The notes under the pieces: generated by a model
The model's database searches: none
Told to the model about the DNA's origin: nothing
The model's input: only the letters and a program-made list of their open reading frames with translations
Made by a program: the position numbers and the translations under genes
Origin: Lysinibacillus composti
GTDB taxonomy: Bacteria; Bacillota; Bacilli; Bacillales_A; Planococcaceae
Length of the DNA: 64,000 nucleotides
Direction of reading: 5' to 3'
NCBI RefSeq assembly: GCF_016908465.1
Contig: NZ_JAFBDY010000018.1
Location: forward strand, 1 to 64,000
In this document: positions 46,109 to 54,910 of the stretch, one piece after another
How positions within the stretch are numbered: the stretch's first letter is position 1
Layout of the letters: each line of letters opens with the position of its first letter

Positions 46109-46966
46109 TTATTTAAAAGAAACTTCATTTACATTATTTTCTTCATAGATTATTTTTAATTGTGCTAATTTATATAAATAAATCGTTGCAGCTAATAAAT
46201 CAGCACTTCCCCCTGGTGACAAATTACGTATGATAAAATCATCATTCATTTTAGGGAGTTCCTCTAAATTTTCTGCGTCTAATAACCTTTGTGCATACTG
46301 TTTTGAAAAAAGTAAACCTTCCATTCCACCTCGATGCAAAACACATGTATCATCTAAATTGGCAATGAGGGCTAGTAGAGAATAAATTTTTGCTGTTTCA
46401 TAACTACAACCGTTCAATAGTTTTGACTTCAATATCGGTAAGCTAAATTGACGAATGTGTGGAAACGCCATTTGTGCTTCTCTTTTAGCTCCGTGAACTT
46501 TATATTTCTGGATTGCCTTTATTCCATTTGTCAATTGGTTTGGAATAAAGCGATCCTCAAATTTTGCAATCTCGCCTGCAGTAAAACATAATCTAGTTTC
46601 ATCTACTTGTCCTTTATGAATAGATGCTGCTGCCGTTAATAATCCAAGTGACCAAATAGCTCCTTTATGTGTATTTACACCATTTGTTGCTTCATACATC
46701 ACCTTTTCCCCAGCACGACCAATTTCTCCAATTTTCTCTCGTAAGTACTGAGAAGGCTCCTCGCTAAAGGACACCTTGGCCATTTGATAAAACGTTTCGT
46801 GTAAGGAAATAGCAGATGTCATCATTATTGAATAAGTTAAATCCCTATGTGACCCTTGATCATTTTGATCTACTAGACCAGGTTTCGGAGTAAGAGATAA
46901 TTCCTCTATTAATGATTCAACCGCTAAATCCGCTAAAGCCATAGATAACTGATGTGAATCTACCAT
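46109..46966 (-). CDS. mdcB: Triphosphoribosyl-dephospho-CoA synthase
   Basis: It makes the precursor of the malonate decarboxylase prosthetic group from ATP and dephospho-CoA. The CitG/MdcB family pattern is present: LTPKPGLVDQNDQGSHRDL at the start, TNGVNTHKGAIWSLG in the middle and LSPGGSADLLAATIYL near the end. The frame opens inside mdcA, but the ATG at 46966, preceded by AAAGGATGAGGAG, is the best start and lies 19 bases after the mdcA stop. Confidence 0.9.
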   Translation of the reverse strand: MVDSHQLSMALADLAVESLIEELSLTPKPGLVDQNDQGSHRDLTYSIMMTSAISLHETFYQMAKVSFSEEPSQYLREKIGEIGRAGEKVMYEATNGVNTHKGAIWSLGLLTAAASIHKGQVDETRLCFTAGEIAKFEDRFIPNQLTNGIKAIQKYKVHGAKREAQMAFPHIRQFSLPILKSKLLNGCSYETAKIYSLLALIANLDDTCVLHRGGMEGLLFSKQYAQRLLDAENLEELPKMNDDFIIRNLSPGGSADLLAATIYLYKLAQLKIIYEENNVNEVSFK

Positions 46967-46985
46967 ACTCCTCATCCTTTCGTTT

Positions 46986-48641
46986 TTACCAACTACGGAA
47001 TTTTGCTGGTGGGGTATAAAGGCCTCCTGACAATTGCACAAGTTCATCGATATTTTTGGCAGCTAGTAACGAACGTTTAGCATCTGCACGACGAATCTTT
47101 AAATCTTCCGGTGTTGCTATTAACCCTCTCTCGCGAAGGCGTTCAGCTGTTTTCGGATTATGTTCCATTCCAATTGGAGTAACCCCTGCAATAGAAGCAA
47201 TCATTTCTCGACGCTCAGCTGAGCTATCCGACTTATACAAATAAGCGATACCTTCCTCTGTTACAACATGGGTTACGTCTTCTCCATAAATCATGACTGG
47301 TGCAACCGCTAATTTCGCTTGATCTTTTACTTTAATTGCATCTAAAGATTCAACAAAGACAGGTTTGTTTGCTTCTTGGAACGTCTCCGCAACTTGCACG
47401 ACCAACTTCTTCCCTCGCGCTAATGGCTCATCCGAAGTCATTAAGTCATACCATGCATTTGATGAGTGGCGACGGCCACCTGGATCATGACCCATATTAG
47501 GAGCTCCCCCATAACCCGCAACTCTACCTTTTGTTACTGTGGAAGAGTTGCCTAGCGCATCCATTTGTAAAGTCGAACCAATAAATAAATCTACAGCATA
47601 TTGTCCTGCTAATTGGGCCAATGTTCGGTTCGATCGTAAACTGCCGTCCTTCCCTGTAAAGAACACATCTCTTCTAGCTTCAACATACTTCTCCATCCCT
47701 AGTTCTCCACCAAAGCAATGAACACTTTCAACCCAACCTGATTCAATAGCAGGGATAAGTGTTGGATGGGGATTTAACACCCAGTTAGTACAAATCTTTC
47801 CTTTAAGCCCTAACGATTCTGCATAAGTAGGCAATAGTAATTCAATAGCTGCAGTATTGAAACCGATTCCATGATTTAGCGATTTGACACCATGTTTTTC
47901 ATAAATCCCTCGAATGACCATCATTGCTTGTAAAATTTGAATGTCTGTAATATGGCGGGGATCTCTTGTAAACAACGGTTCAAGTTCGTAAGGTTGATCT
48001 GCTACTACAATGAAATCAACCCAAGAACTTGGAATATCAACACGAGGTAGTTCATCGACAATTTCGTTTACTTGAACAATGACAATCCCATCGCGAAAAG
48101 CAGTTGCTTCTACTAATGTTGGTGTTTCTTCAGTATTTGGTCCTGAATATAAATTACCGTGTCTATCTGCTTTATCTGCTGCTACTAACGCAACAGAAGG
48201 AATTAAGTCTACAAACAATCTTCCATATAGCTCTATATAAGTATGCAAATCACCTAACTCGATTTTCCCATCTTCAATCATTTGTGCGATACGAAGACTT
48301 TGAGGACCTGCATAAGAAAAGTCGATTTTTCTTGCAATTCCTTCCTCAAAAATATCCAAATGTTCTGGTCTTGAGATACTCGAAATAATCATATGCAAAT
48401 CATGAACTTTTTTGGGATTTACTTGTACTAAAGATTGCGACAAGAATGATGCTTGCTTTTGATTATTTCCTTCTAAAACTACGCGATCACCTGGTTGTAT
48501 AAGCTTCTCTAAAGCTTCTACTATCTTAGTAGTCGGGATGATTACACCATCAACTAAATTTTGTACACTTTCAATACGTTTTTTCTTAGCGTCGTGTCTT
48601 GTTGTCCATGATTTCTTATTTAAGTCGTTAATTAAAACCAT
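46986..48641 (-). CDS. mdcA: Malonate decarboxylase alpha subunit (acetyl-S-ACP:malonate ACP transferase)
   Basis: It exchanges the acetyl group on the carrier protein for malonate. The 551-aa protein is full length, with WTTRHDAKKKRI at the N-terminus, GPNTEETPTLVEATAFRDG, and the glycine-rich GYGGAPNMGHDPGGRRHSS in the CoA-transferase-like domain. I start at the ATG seven bases after AGGGGTG. It follows mdcH directly in the operon. Confidence 0.92.
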   Translation of the reverse strand: MVLINDLNKKSWTTRHDAKKKRIESVQNLVDGVIIPTTKIVEALEKLIQPGDRVVLEGNNQKQASFLSQSLVQVNPKKVHDLHMIISSISRPEHLDIFEEGIARKIDFSYAGPQSLRIAQMIEDGKIELGDLHTYIELYGRLFVDLIPSVALVAADKADRHGNLYSGPNTEETPTLVEATAFRDGIVIVQVNEIVDELPRVDIPSSWVDFIVVADQPYELEPLFTRDPRHITDIQILQAMMVIRGIYEKHGVKSLNHGIGFNTAAIELLLPTYAESLGLKGKICTNWVLNPHPTLIPAIESGWVESVHCFGGELGMEKYVEARRDVFFTGKDGSLRSNRTLAQLAGQYAVDLFIGSTLQMDALGNSSTVTKGRVAGYGGAPNMGHDPGGRRHSSNAWYDLMTSDEPLARGKKLVVQVAETFQEANKPVFVESLDAIKVKDQAKLAVAPVMIYGEDVTHVVTEEGIAYLYKSDSSAERREMIASIAGVTPIGMEHNPKTAERLRERGLIATPEDLKIRRADAKRSLLAAKNIDELVQLSGGLYTPPAKFRSW

Positions 48642-48659
48642 TCCATACACCCCTAGATA

Positions 48660-49577
48660 TTAGTTTTGTAAAATATATATACAATCATCAAATCCACTTT
48701 TTGAAACTGCCATGCATCGACTTTCTGGAAATGCATTCATTGCTAGCTTACTAAGTACTTCTTTAGGTGGGATTTCAATAAATAAGCGGACTCCATTTTC
48801 ATACAATACATTGGTAGCATCATGCCAAAGAACTGGTCGAGAAATACTAAAAGCTAAATCTTCTTTTATATCTTCCCCTCTTCTTAATAAACGAGCTCTT
48901 AAATTCGAAGAGTATGGGATTTTAGGCCGATTAATTTCAACTTCATTTAACGCTTTTAAAAGCTCATAACTTACTTCGTCAAACAGTGGACAATGAGAAG
49001 GAGTTGAAACATTTAGTAGTTTTGCTGACATTGCTCCAGCCCTTTGGGAAAAATCAATGACTTTCTGTATTCCATTAATCGAACCAGAGATGGTTAGTTG
49101 GGTAGGAGCATTTCGATTAGAGACATAAACAGGCTGCAGATCCGAATGTACCTGCTCTACTATTTGTTGTAATTTACTCTCATCGAGGCCTAAAACAACA
49201 CCCATTCCAAAACCACTATCATAAAAGGTTTCCATTAACTCTCCTCTTAAACTAACAATCTTCAATGCATCTTCAAAAGAAAGTACACCTGAAGCGACAG
49301 CAGCAGAAAATGCACCTACCGAATGACCTGCAACATAATCTGGAATCGCCCTCTCTTGTTTAAAAATCTCAAATGAAGCAACTCCACAAATTAGAAGGGA
49401 AAGTTGGACTGCTTTCGTTTTACGAAGAGCAGTTTCATTATCCAAGTCACTAATCTTTACTTTTAATAAATCTGTTGCCACTTCGATAATTTCCTTAACT
49501 TCTTTGTTATTCGGCAGGTCGTGAAGCATGCCTACATATTGTGAGCCTTGACCTGGAAATAAGAAGGCGCTTTTCAC
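48660..49577 (-). CDS. mdcH: Malonate decarboxylase acyltransferase (epsilon)
   Basis: A malonyl-CoA:ACP transacylase that activates the decarboxylase by loading malonyl on MdcC. It has the FabD-type blocks FLFPGQGSQYVGM, the nucleophile Ser in GHSVGAFSAAVASG and the His in NVSTPSHCPLFD. The GTG at 49577, six bases after GAGGTG, is the likely start; a GTG three codons upstream is part of that binding site. It begins just after the gntR-type stop. Confidence 0.9.
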   Translation of the reverse strand: MKSAFLFPGQGSQYVGMLHDLPNNKEVKEIIEVATDLLKVKISDLDNETALRKTKAVQLSLLICGVASFEIFKQERAIPDYVAGHSVGAFSAAVASGVLSFEDALKIVSLRGELMETFYDSGFGMGVVLGLDESKLQQIVEQVHSDLQPVYVSNRNAPTQLTISGSINGIQKVIDFSQRAGAMSAKLLNVSTPSHCPLFDEVSYELLKALNEVEINRPKIPYSSNLRARLLRRGEDIKEDLAFSISRPVLWHDATNVLYENGVRLFIEIPPKEVLSKLAMNAFPESRCMAVSKSGFDDCIYILQN

Positions 49578-49587
49578 TTTAATCACC

Positions 49588-50238
49588 TCAAAATACTTGA
49601 TTTCTTACATTAAGAATTACATCTTCTGTATGTTTTCTTAACATAGAAACAAGCTCATCAACTTGGTTATTAATTAAAAATTCGTAGATTTTATAATGGT
49701 CTTCCCTTGATTTTGAAATGGTTTGGTCATTTTTAAAGTGGATCGATTGAATTCTTAAAAGAGGAAGGACAATTTTGCTATAAATTCCTTCAATAACACT
49801 ACTCTCGCTGAATTTTAATAAAGTAAAATGAAACTCATAATTTAAATGCGTATAATCCTTTTTATCCTTACAGCGATCCATATCCCGTAAGATTCGTTTC
49901 ATCTCGTCAAGTAATGTTTTTTTAGTATGAGGTTCTACAATCCTTTGTGCAGCTAATAATTCCAAATGATTCCGAACATCTAACAAATCTTGAACATCAT
50001 CAATCGTATAACCCTTTACATAAGCACCTTTTCGAGGAATTCTTTCTATTAGTCCTTCAGTGGCTAATAAATAAATTGCTTCTCTTATAGGAGAACGGCT
50101 AGTATTGAACATTTCAGCATATACACCTTCAACAATTTTATCCCCTGGTTTTAAATCACCATTCAAAATATGTTCCATTATTTTTTCTGCAACTTTACTA
50201 GATAATGCATTATCTAGTGCATCATTAAAATAATCCAA
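49588..50238 (-). CDS. GntR-family regulator (FadR/FCD type) of the malonate locus
   Basis: The N-terminal winged helix shows the GntR signature AEMFNTSRSPIREAIYLLATEGLIERIPRKGAYV. The C-terminal FCD ligand domain has VRNHLELLAAQ and the metal-ligand His in HLNYEFHFTLLKFS and LLRKHTEDV. At 216 aa it resembles MdcY and MatR, malonate-responsive repressors. It is the first gene of the mdc unit and faces the divergent CoA-transferase gene. The TTG start follows AAAGGGTG. Confidence 0.88.
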   Translation of the reverse strand: MDYFNDALDNALSSKVAEKIMEHILNGDLKPGDKIVEGVYAEMFNTSRSPIREAIYLLATEGLIERIPRKGAYVKGYTIDDVQDLLDVRNHLELLAAQRIVEPHTKKTLLDEMKRILRDMDRCKDKKDYTHLNYEFHFTLLKFSESSVIEGIYSKIVLPLLRIQSIHFKNDQTISKSREDHYKIYEFLINNQVDELVSMLRKHTEDVILNVRNQVF

Positions 50239-50270
50239 TCAAACTCACACCCTTTATGTTTCCGAATATT

Positions 50271-50289
50271 CTGTCGACTGTGTTTTTAA
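50271..50289. promoter_or_regulatory. Candidate operator 1 (GTCGACTGT repeat)
   Basis: The word GTCGACTGT followed by a T-rich run occurs here and again at 50362-50380 in the same orientation. This copy lies just downstream of the predicted mdc transcription start, a position suited to repression. Confidence 0.4.
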
Positions 50290-50291
50290 CA

Positions 50292-50320
50292 ATATTAACT
50301 AAAAATAGAGTTAATTTCAA
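50292..50320 (-). promoter_or_regulatory. Putative promoter of gntR-mdc
   Basis: On the minus strand TTGAAA and TAATAT are separated by 17 bases. They lie about 55 bases before the TTG start of the regulator gene. Confidence 0.6.
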
Positions 50321-50361
50321 TCGAAAAATTAATATTTTCATATCTTTTCTAAACTCACATT

Positions 50362-50380
50362 TAGTCGACTGTATTTTAAA
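50362..50380. promoter_or_regulatory. Candidate operator 2 (GTCGACTGT repeat)
   Basis: Second copy of the GTCGACTGT word, upstream of the predicted mdc promoter. The rest of the 488-base divergent spacer (50239-50726) is AT-rich and holds no gene. Confidence 0.35.
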
Positions 50381-50632
50381 AATGATTATTTTTATGTATT
50401 TTCGAAAATCCTTTTTCAGAATTTTTTTGAAATTATATTATTTGATTATAACCTTTATTCCGAAATTCGCTTACTCCTCATCGATTTTAGAATAGTATTT
50501 CTGATAGGAAAAACCTGACATTACTATGTAAAACTTCCAAAATCACTTTACTACTAAAACTAAATTTCCAACCCACTCTCAAAAACTCATTAGATTAGAA
50601 TAATAATGCATATTACAGAAGAAAATATACAA

Positions 50633-50662
50633 TTGACAGAAAATATTTACATATCTTACAAT
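50633..50662 (+). promoter_or_regulatory. Promoter of the CoA-transferase and carrier genes
   Basis: Perfect TTGACA and TACAAT separated by 18 bases. AAAATATACAAT overlaps the -35 region, and ATGGTATACATG lies downstream at 50682-50693. Both resemble the ATTGTATACAAT operator described for MdcY, so GntR control of this promoter is likely. Confidence 0.7.
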
Positions 50663-50681
50663 GGAGCAAAATATCCTGATT

Positions 50682-50693
50682 ATGGTATACATG
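50682..50693. promoter_or_regulatory. MdcY/MatR-like operator candidate
   Basis: ATGGTATACATG has a GTATAC core and matches 9 of 12 positions of the published MdcY box as I recall it (ATTGTATACAAT). It would lie in the early transcribed region of the plus-strand unit. Confidence 0.45.
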
Positions 50694-50726
50694 TCAGAAT
50701 AGTTAAATTTTTATGGGGGTGTTATC

Positions 50727-51935
50727 TTGAAAGCTTTAGAGGGGATCAAAGTTTTAGATTTAACAAGAATACTAAGTGGCCCATACTGCACTATGTTTCT
50801 AGCAGATATGGGAGCAGATGTAATTAAAATTGAACCTCCTGGTGGGGACGATACACGAAAATGGGGCCCACCATTTTTAGAAAATGAAAGCGCTTATTAT
50901 TTAAGTGTCAATCGAAACAAAAAGAGTATAGTTTTAAATTTAAAGACTGATGAAGGGAAAAAGATCTTTTTAGACTTAGTTAAAACAGCTGACGTAGTAG
51001 TTGAAAACTTCCGCCCAGGTCTAATGGAGAGATTAGGATTGGGTTACGACGTTTTATCAGAACTTAATCCGAAAATTATTTTAGCTTCGATTTCTGGCTT
51101 TGGTCAGTTCGGGAAATACTCTCGCGAACCAGGTTATGACGTAATTGCTCAAGGCATGGGAGGGTTAATGTCTGTTACAGGTGAAGAAGGTAGACCACCT
51201 GTAAAAGTTGGTTTTTCAATGGGAGACTTAGGATCTGGTATGTGGGCAATTATCGGTATTTTAACTGCTTTACAAGTACGAAATAAGACAAATAAAGGAC
51301 AATGGGTTGATGCATCCCTACTCGATACGATTATTGGATGGCAAACCTATTTAGCAACAGGATTCTTTGCTACCGGAGAAAATCCGAAAGCTTTAGGAAA
51401 TGCTCATCCATCCATCGTTCCATATCAAGTATTCAAATCATCTGATGGATACTTTAACATCGGTGTTGCAAATGAAAAGTTGTGGGAAAAAACATGCGAC
51501 TTATTAAATATCCAGCACATTAAAGTCGACCCACAATACGCAACAAACGCAGCCAGAGTCAAAAATCGAGATCAGCTCATTCCTTTATTAGAGAGTATCT
51601 TTATGAAAAATACTACTAAACATTGGATTAGTAAATTTAAGGAAATAGGAATTCCAGTAGGTCCTGTTAATACCTTTAGTGATTTATATGAAGATGAGCA
51701 CGTTTATGATCGTGAAATGGTCCAAACAGTTCAGCATCCAACAATTGGGGAGTTAAAACTAACAGGTATTCCAGTTAAATTATCTGAAACACCTGGTGAA
51801 GTATACTCTGCCCCACCACTTCTAGGCGAACACTCTACTGAAATATTAAAAAGTTTAGGTTACTCAAGTGATGAAATTGAAGAATTATATAAAAACAACG
51901 TTTCATATACAACAAATACTGTTTCAGTTAATTAA
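50727..51935 (+). CDS. CaiB/BaiF family (class III) CoA-transferase
   Basis: A 402-aa family III CoA-transferase. It shows KVLDLTRILSGPYCTMFLADMGADVIKIE at the start and the catalytic Asp region REPGYDVIAQGMGGLMSVTG. It would move CoA between carboxylic acids. Its place next to the malonate carrier and opposite the mdc genes suggests a malonate/acetate or malonate/succinate pair, but that is inference. The TTG start follows GGGGGTG. The carrier gene starts 25 bases after its stop. Confidence 0.87.
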   Translation: MKALEGIKVLDLTRILSGPYCTMFLADMGADVIKIEPPGGDDTRKWGPPFLENESAYYLSVNRNKKSIVLNLKTDEGKKIFLDLVKTADVVVENFRPGLMERLGLGYDVLSELNPKIILASISGFGQFGKYSREPGYDVIAQGMGGLMSVTGEEGRPPVKVGFSMGDLGSGMWAIIGILTALQVRNKTNKGQWVDASLLDTIIGWQTYLATGFFATGENPKALGNAHPSIVPYQVFKSSDGYFNIGVANEKLWEKTCDLLNIQHIKVDPQYATNAARVKNRDQLIPLLESIFMKNTTKHWISKFKEIGIPVGPVNTFSDLYEDEHVYDREMVQTVQHPTIGELKLTGIPVKLSETPGEVYSAPPLLGEHSTEILKSLGYSSDEIEELYKNNVSYTTNTVSVN

Positions 51936-51960
51936 ATAATGGGGCGATGGGAGGAATAGT

Positions 51961-53247
51961 ATGTCATTAGAATTGTTCGCTATTATCTTTTTATTGTTGA
52001 TGTTTGTTATTGGGGCAATTTTCCCGATTAATATTGGGGTGTTAGGGTTTGTTGCTGCGTTTATTATCGGTACGATGGTTAGCGGTCTTGACCTTGATAC
52101 AATCTTTGCAGGATATCCAGCAGATTTATTTGTATTACTTGCTGGTATTACTTACATGTTCGCCATTGTTCAAAAGACTGGTACGATCGATTTAATTGCC
52201 AATTGGGGATTAAAATTAGTACGAGGAAACCTTGGTCTTATTCCATGGGTAGTTTTCTTCTTAGGAACAGCTTTAGCATCAATTGGTACATCTGCAATTG
52301 CATTAGCATCTATTTTAGCCCCAATCGTATTACGATTAGCTTATCGATATAATATTAATGCATTAATGATGGGTGTCATGTTAATTATCGGTATCACTGG
52401 TGGTGCATTCTCACCATTGAACCTATTCGGTATTATTGTTAGTGGAGTAATGGAAACACGTGCACTTGACCATCAAGAAGTTATTCTATTTTTAAATACT
52501 TTCTTATTCTGTTTCTTAATTGGTTTAATCGTCTATATCTCAATGGGTGGTCTGAAATTATTCCGTTCAAGTACTTCAGAAGTACAGTTACGTATGGCTG
52601 CAACAGTTGAAGCTGATGCAGAAGGAGATCTTAAAGACGTTAAGTTAAACTGGCAACGTACATTTACTTTATTAGCAATCGCTGTATTAATTGTTTTAGC
52701 TTTAGTCTTAAAGTTAAATATGGGCTTCTGTGCATTTATGATTGGACTAGTTCTTGCATTTATGACTCCTAAAATTCAAAGTGAAGTCATTAAATCAATG
52801 CCTTGGCCTGCTATTTTGATGGTAACGGGTATTGTCACTTATGTAAGTGTTTTAGAGGAAATCGGTGCATTGCAATATATGACGGATGTTATTGCAAGTT
52901 TAAATAACTCATATCTTGCTTCACTTGTAGCTTCTTATACTGGCGGTATTATTTCATCATTCGCTTCAACAACTGGATTCTTATCAGCAATTATACCTTT
53001 AGCTACACCAATCTTACAAGACCCAGCAGTTTCATCAACAGGCGTTATTGCTGCTATTTCGGTTTCTTCGAGCGTCGTCGATTTAAGTCCATTCTCAACA
53101 AACGGTGCCCTACTTTTATCGAATGCACGACCAGAAGATGAGCGTTCTTATTTCCGTCAACTTCTTGTAATGGCAGGATTGTTCGTACTTGTTGCCCCAC
53201 TAGTTGCTTGGTTATTATTTGTTGTTATTGGTACACCTTGGGGATGA
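51961..53247 (+). CDS. Dicarboxylate carrier, MatC/SLC13-like, likely malonate uptake
   Basis: A 428-aa membrane protein with about twelve hydrophobic segments. It resembles MatC-type dicarboxylate carriers in the N-terminal FPINIGVLGFVAAFIIGTMVSG and in the paired loop regions GTSAIALASILAPI and STTGFLSAIIPLATPIL. MatC is the malonate carrier of Rhizobium. Here the linkage to a complete malonate decarboxylase set supports malonate as the substrate. RBS GGGAGGA precedes the ATG. Confidence 0.85.
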   Translation: MSLELFAIIFLLLMFVIGAIFPINIGVLGFVAAFIIGTMVSGLDLDTIFAGYPADLFVLLAGITYMFAIVQKTGTIDLIANWGLKLVRGNLGLIPWVVFFLGTALASIGTSAIALASILAPIVLRLAYRYNINALMMGVMLIIGITGGAFSPLNLFGIIVSGVMETRALDHQEVILFLNTFLFCFLIGLIVYISMGGLKLFRSSTSEVQLRMAATVEADAEGDLKDVKLNWQRTFTLLAIAVLIVLALVLKLNMGFCAFMIGLVLAFMTPKIQSEVIKSMPWPAILMVTGIVTYVSVLEEIGALQYMTDVIASLNNSYLASLVASYTGGIISSFASTTGFLSAIIPLATPILQDPAVSSTGVIAAISVSSSVVDLSPFSTNGALLLSNARPEDERSYFRQLLVMAGLFVLVAPLVAWLLFVVIGTPWG

Positions 53248-53289
53248 TTAGCTTTACGAACTAAACAGTTAATTAACAATAAACAGACT

Positions 53290-53319
53290 TTGAGCCACTT
53301 AATTGTGGCTCATTTTTTA
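53290..53319 (+). terminator. Terminator of the carrier gene
   Basis: A stem GAGCCAC/GTGGCTC with loop TTAATT is followed by ATTTTTTAT. It overlaps the 3' end of the converging yyaC gene. Confidence 0.8.
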
Positions 53320-53877
53320 TGTTTTGGTAGTTAGTTTACAGCACTGCATAATAATATTTGCCGCTTCGTTTGCAAGTAGATAAACATGGTAAAGTCTAGT
53401 CTCATTAATTTTGCTTGGAAAAAAAGGTGAATCACACTCATTAACGACTGCACATAACTGAAAGTCCCCCACCGCTGGGAGCTTTTTATATGTGGACTTG
53501 CCTGGACATAAACTACCTTCTCGGAAATAAAGTGTACCTATTTGTTCCTTTTTACCTAAACTAGCATCTACTGCGAAGACAATTGGGTTTTCAAACTTTT
53601 TATAAATCTTTTTAATTGTATATTGTAAGTTTAATGCGTCAACAGGGTATTCTAATGTTCCAAAAACCGGAAATAAACATTGTCCTTTAACTAGCAGGCT
53701 TCCAACAAGCGGACCAAACGAATCCCCTGTTGACTGATCAGTTCCAATGCACAAGATTACAACAGTTCTATTTTCCAATAAACTTAAATCAAATAGTTCG
53801 GCAATGCCCCCAATAAATTGAGATTTTTCAAACGAATTCACAATTGGAAGTACTTTTAAACTATACTTTTTATCCAT
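53317..53877 (-). CDS. yyaC: Spore protein YyaC (DUF1256)
   Basis: A 186-aa protein with the Gpr-like DUF1256 fold. Blocks are VILCIGTDQSTGDSFGPLVGSLL, VFGTLEYPVDALNL, VFAVDASLG and GDFQLCAVVNE. YyaC is related to the germination protease that degrades small acid-soluble spore proteins, but its own function is not established. It supports a spore-forming host. It converges with the carrier gene. Confidence 0.88.
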   Translation of the reverse strand: MDKKYSLKVLPIVNSFEKSQFIGGIAELFDLSLLENRTVVILCIGTDQSTGDSFGPLVGSLLVKGQCLFPVFGTLEYPVDALNLQYTIKKIYKKFENPIVFAVDASLGKKEQIGTLYFREGSLCPGKSTYKKLPAVGDFQLCAVVNECDSPFFPSKINETRLYHVYLLANEAANIIMQCCKLTTKT

Positions 53878-54009
53878 ATTTGCTCCATGTATGGTTATTT
53901 CCTCATTAATATAAAGGTTAACTATATATATTATTTATCCTAACCTTTAGCCTAGGATTTTAACCCAATTCCTTACAAATATGATAAATGGCTGTACTCC
54001 CTTTCCCCA

Positions 54010-54744
54010 TTACAGTTCTCGAACTTCCCTATTCATAAATTCGAGCATCAACTCAACCTCATCTGTAAATATTGAGTCAACTCCTAATGGTAGAAGGCGT
54101 TCTGCATGTTCAATCTCATTTACTGTGTAAACTCGTACAATTTCCCCTGCCTTGATGGCTTGTCGTACAGGATAGCGTAAGGCAGATGGTAAAGACACAT
54201 GTAATGCTTTAGCAGGGACTTGCATTAAATAATCCCTTAAATTTAATACAGGATTTGCGAATAATGGAGCATTTTCTATATTTGGGGCTAATTCTGCCAC
54301 TTTCTGTACTGCCTCATGATCAAATGACGAAAGAATCACTCGGTCTTCCAATTTTCGGGAAGTCACTTCTTGTAATACTAGTTCCTCAATACCTTCGTAG
54401 ATAAAAATATCAGACTTAATTTCAATATTAATATGAAGGTTCGTAATTGCGAAAACCTCTAGCACCTCTGATAATGTTGGGATTTTTTCTCCAGCGAACT
54501 CTTCTCCAAACCAAATACCATAATCGAATTGTCGTAGTTGCTCTAGTGTCATGTCTTTCACAAAGCCACTACCATTTGAGGTACGGTCGATTTTTTCATC
54601 ATGTATAACAACAAGCTCACGATCTTTTGTTAAATGAACATCAAATTCTACTCCATAAATAGGCAACTTTGCGGCCGCACGAAAAGCTGCTAATGTATTC
54701 TCTGGATATTTTGCAGAATAACCTCGATGAGCGATAATTTTCAT
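54010..54744 (-). CDS. ugpQ: Glycerophosphodiester phosphodiesterase (cytoplasmic)
   Basis: It hydrolyses glycerophosphodiesters to glycerol-3-phosphate and an alcohol. The GDPD domain fills the protein (244 aa). The catalytic motif is AHRGYSAKYPENTLAAF, then VEFDVHLTKDRELVVIHDEKIDRTS with metal-binding Glu/Asp and the second His. It ends GVDSIFTDE. There is no signal peptide, so it belongs to the cytoplasmic UgpQ/YhdW type. Monocistronic. Confidence 0.92.
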   Translation of the reverse strand: MKIIAHRGYSAKYPENTLAAFRAAAKLPIYGVEFDVHLTKDRELVVIHDEKIDRTSNGSGFVKDMTLEQLRQFDYGIWFGEEFAGEKIPTLSEVLEVFAITNLHINIEIKSDIFIYEGIEELVLQEVTSRKLEDRVILSSFDHEAVQKVAELAPNIENAPLFANPVLNLRDYLMQVPAKALHVSLPSALRYPVRQAIKAGEIVRVYTVNEIEHAERLLPLGVDSIFTDEVELMLEFMNREVREL

Positions 54745-54860
54745 AATTGGAGTTCCTCACTTTTCCTCAATTTATATCTTAAAGAGTTATTTCAACACAA
54801 ATCGACTCTATTCCTACCTATTTACACATACTTTAAATAAACTTAATAAATGCTGTAATA

Positions 54861-54904
54861 AAACAAACTAAAAGCATGCCTAGTTTCCTCTCTAGACATG
54901 CTTC
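54861..54904 (-). terminator. Terminator of cadC-cadA
   Basis: On the minus strand AAGCATG pairs with CATGCTT, with an inner CTAG/CTAG pairing, followed by TTAGTTTGTTTT. Confidence 0.7.
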
Positions 54905-54910
54905 TTCGTT

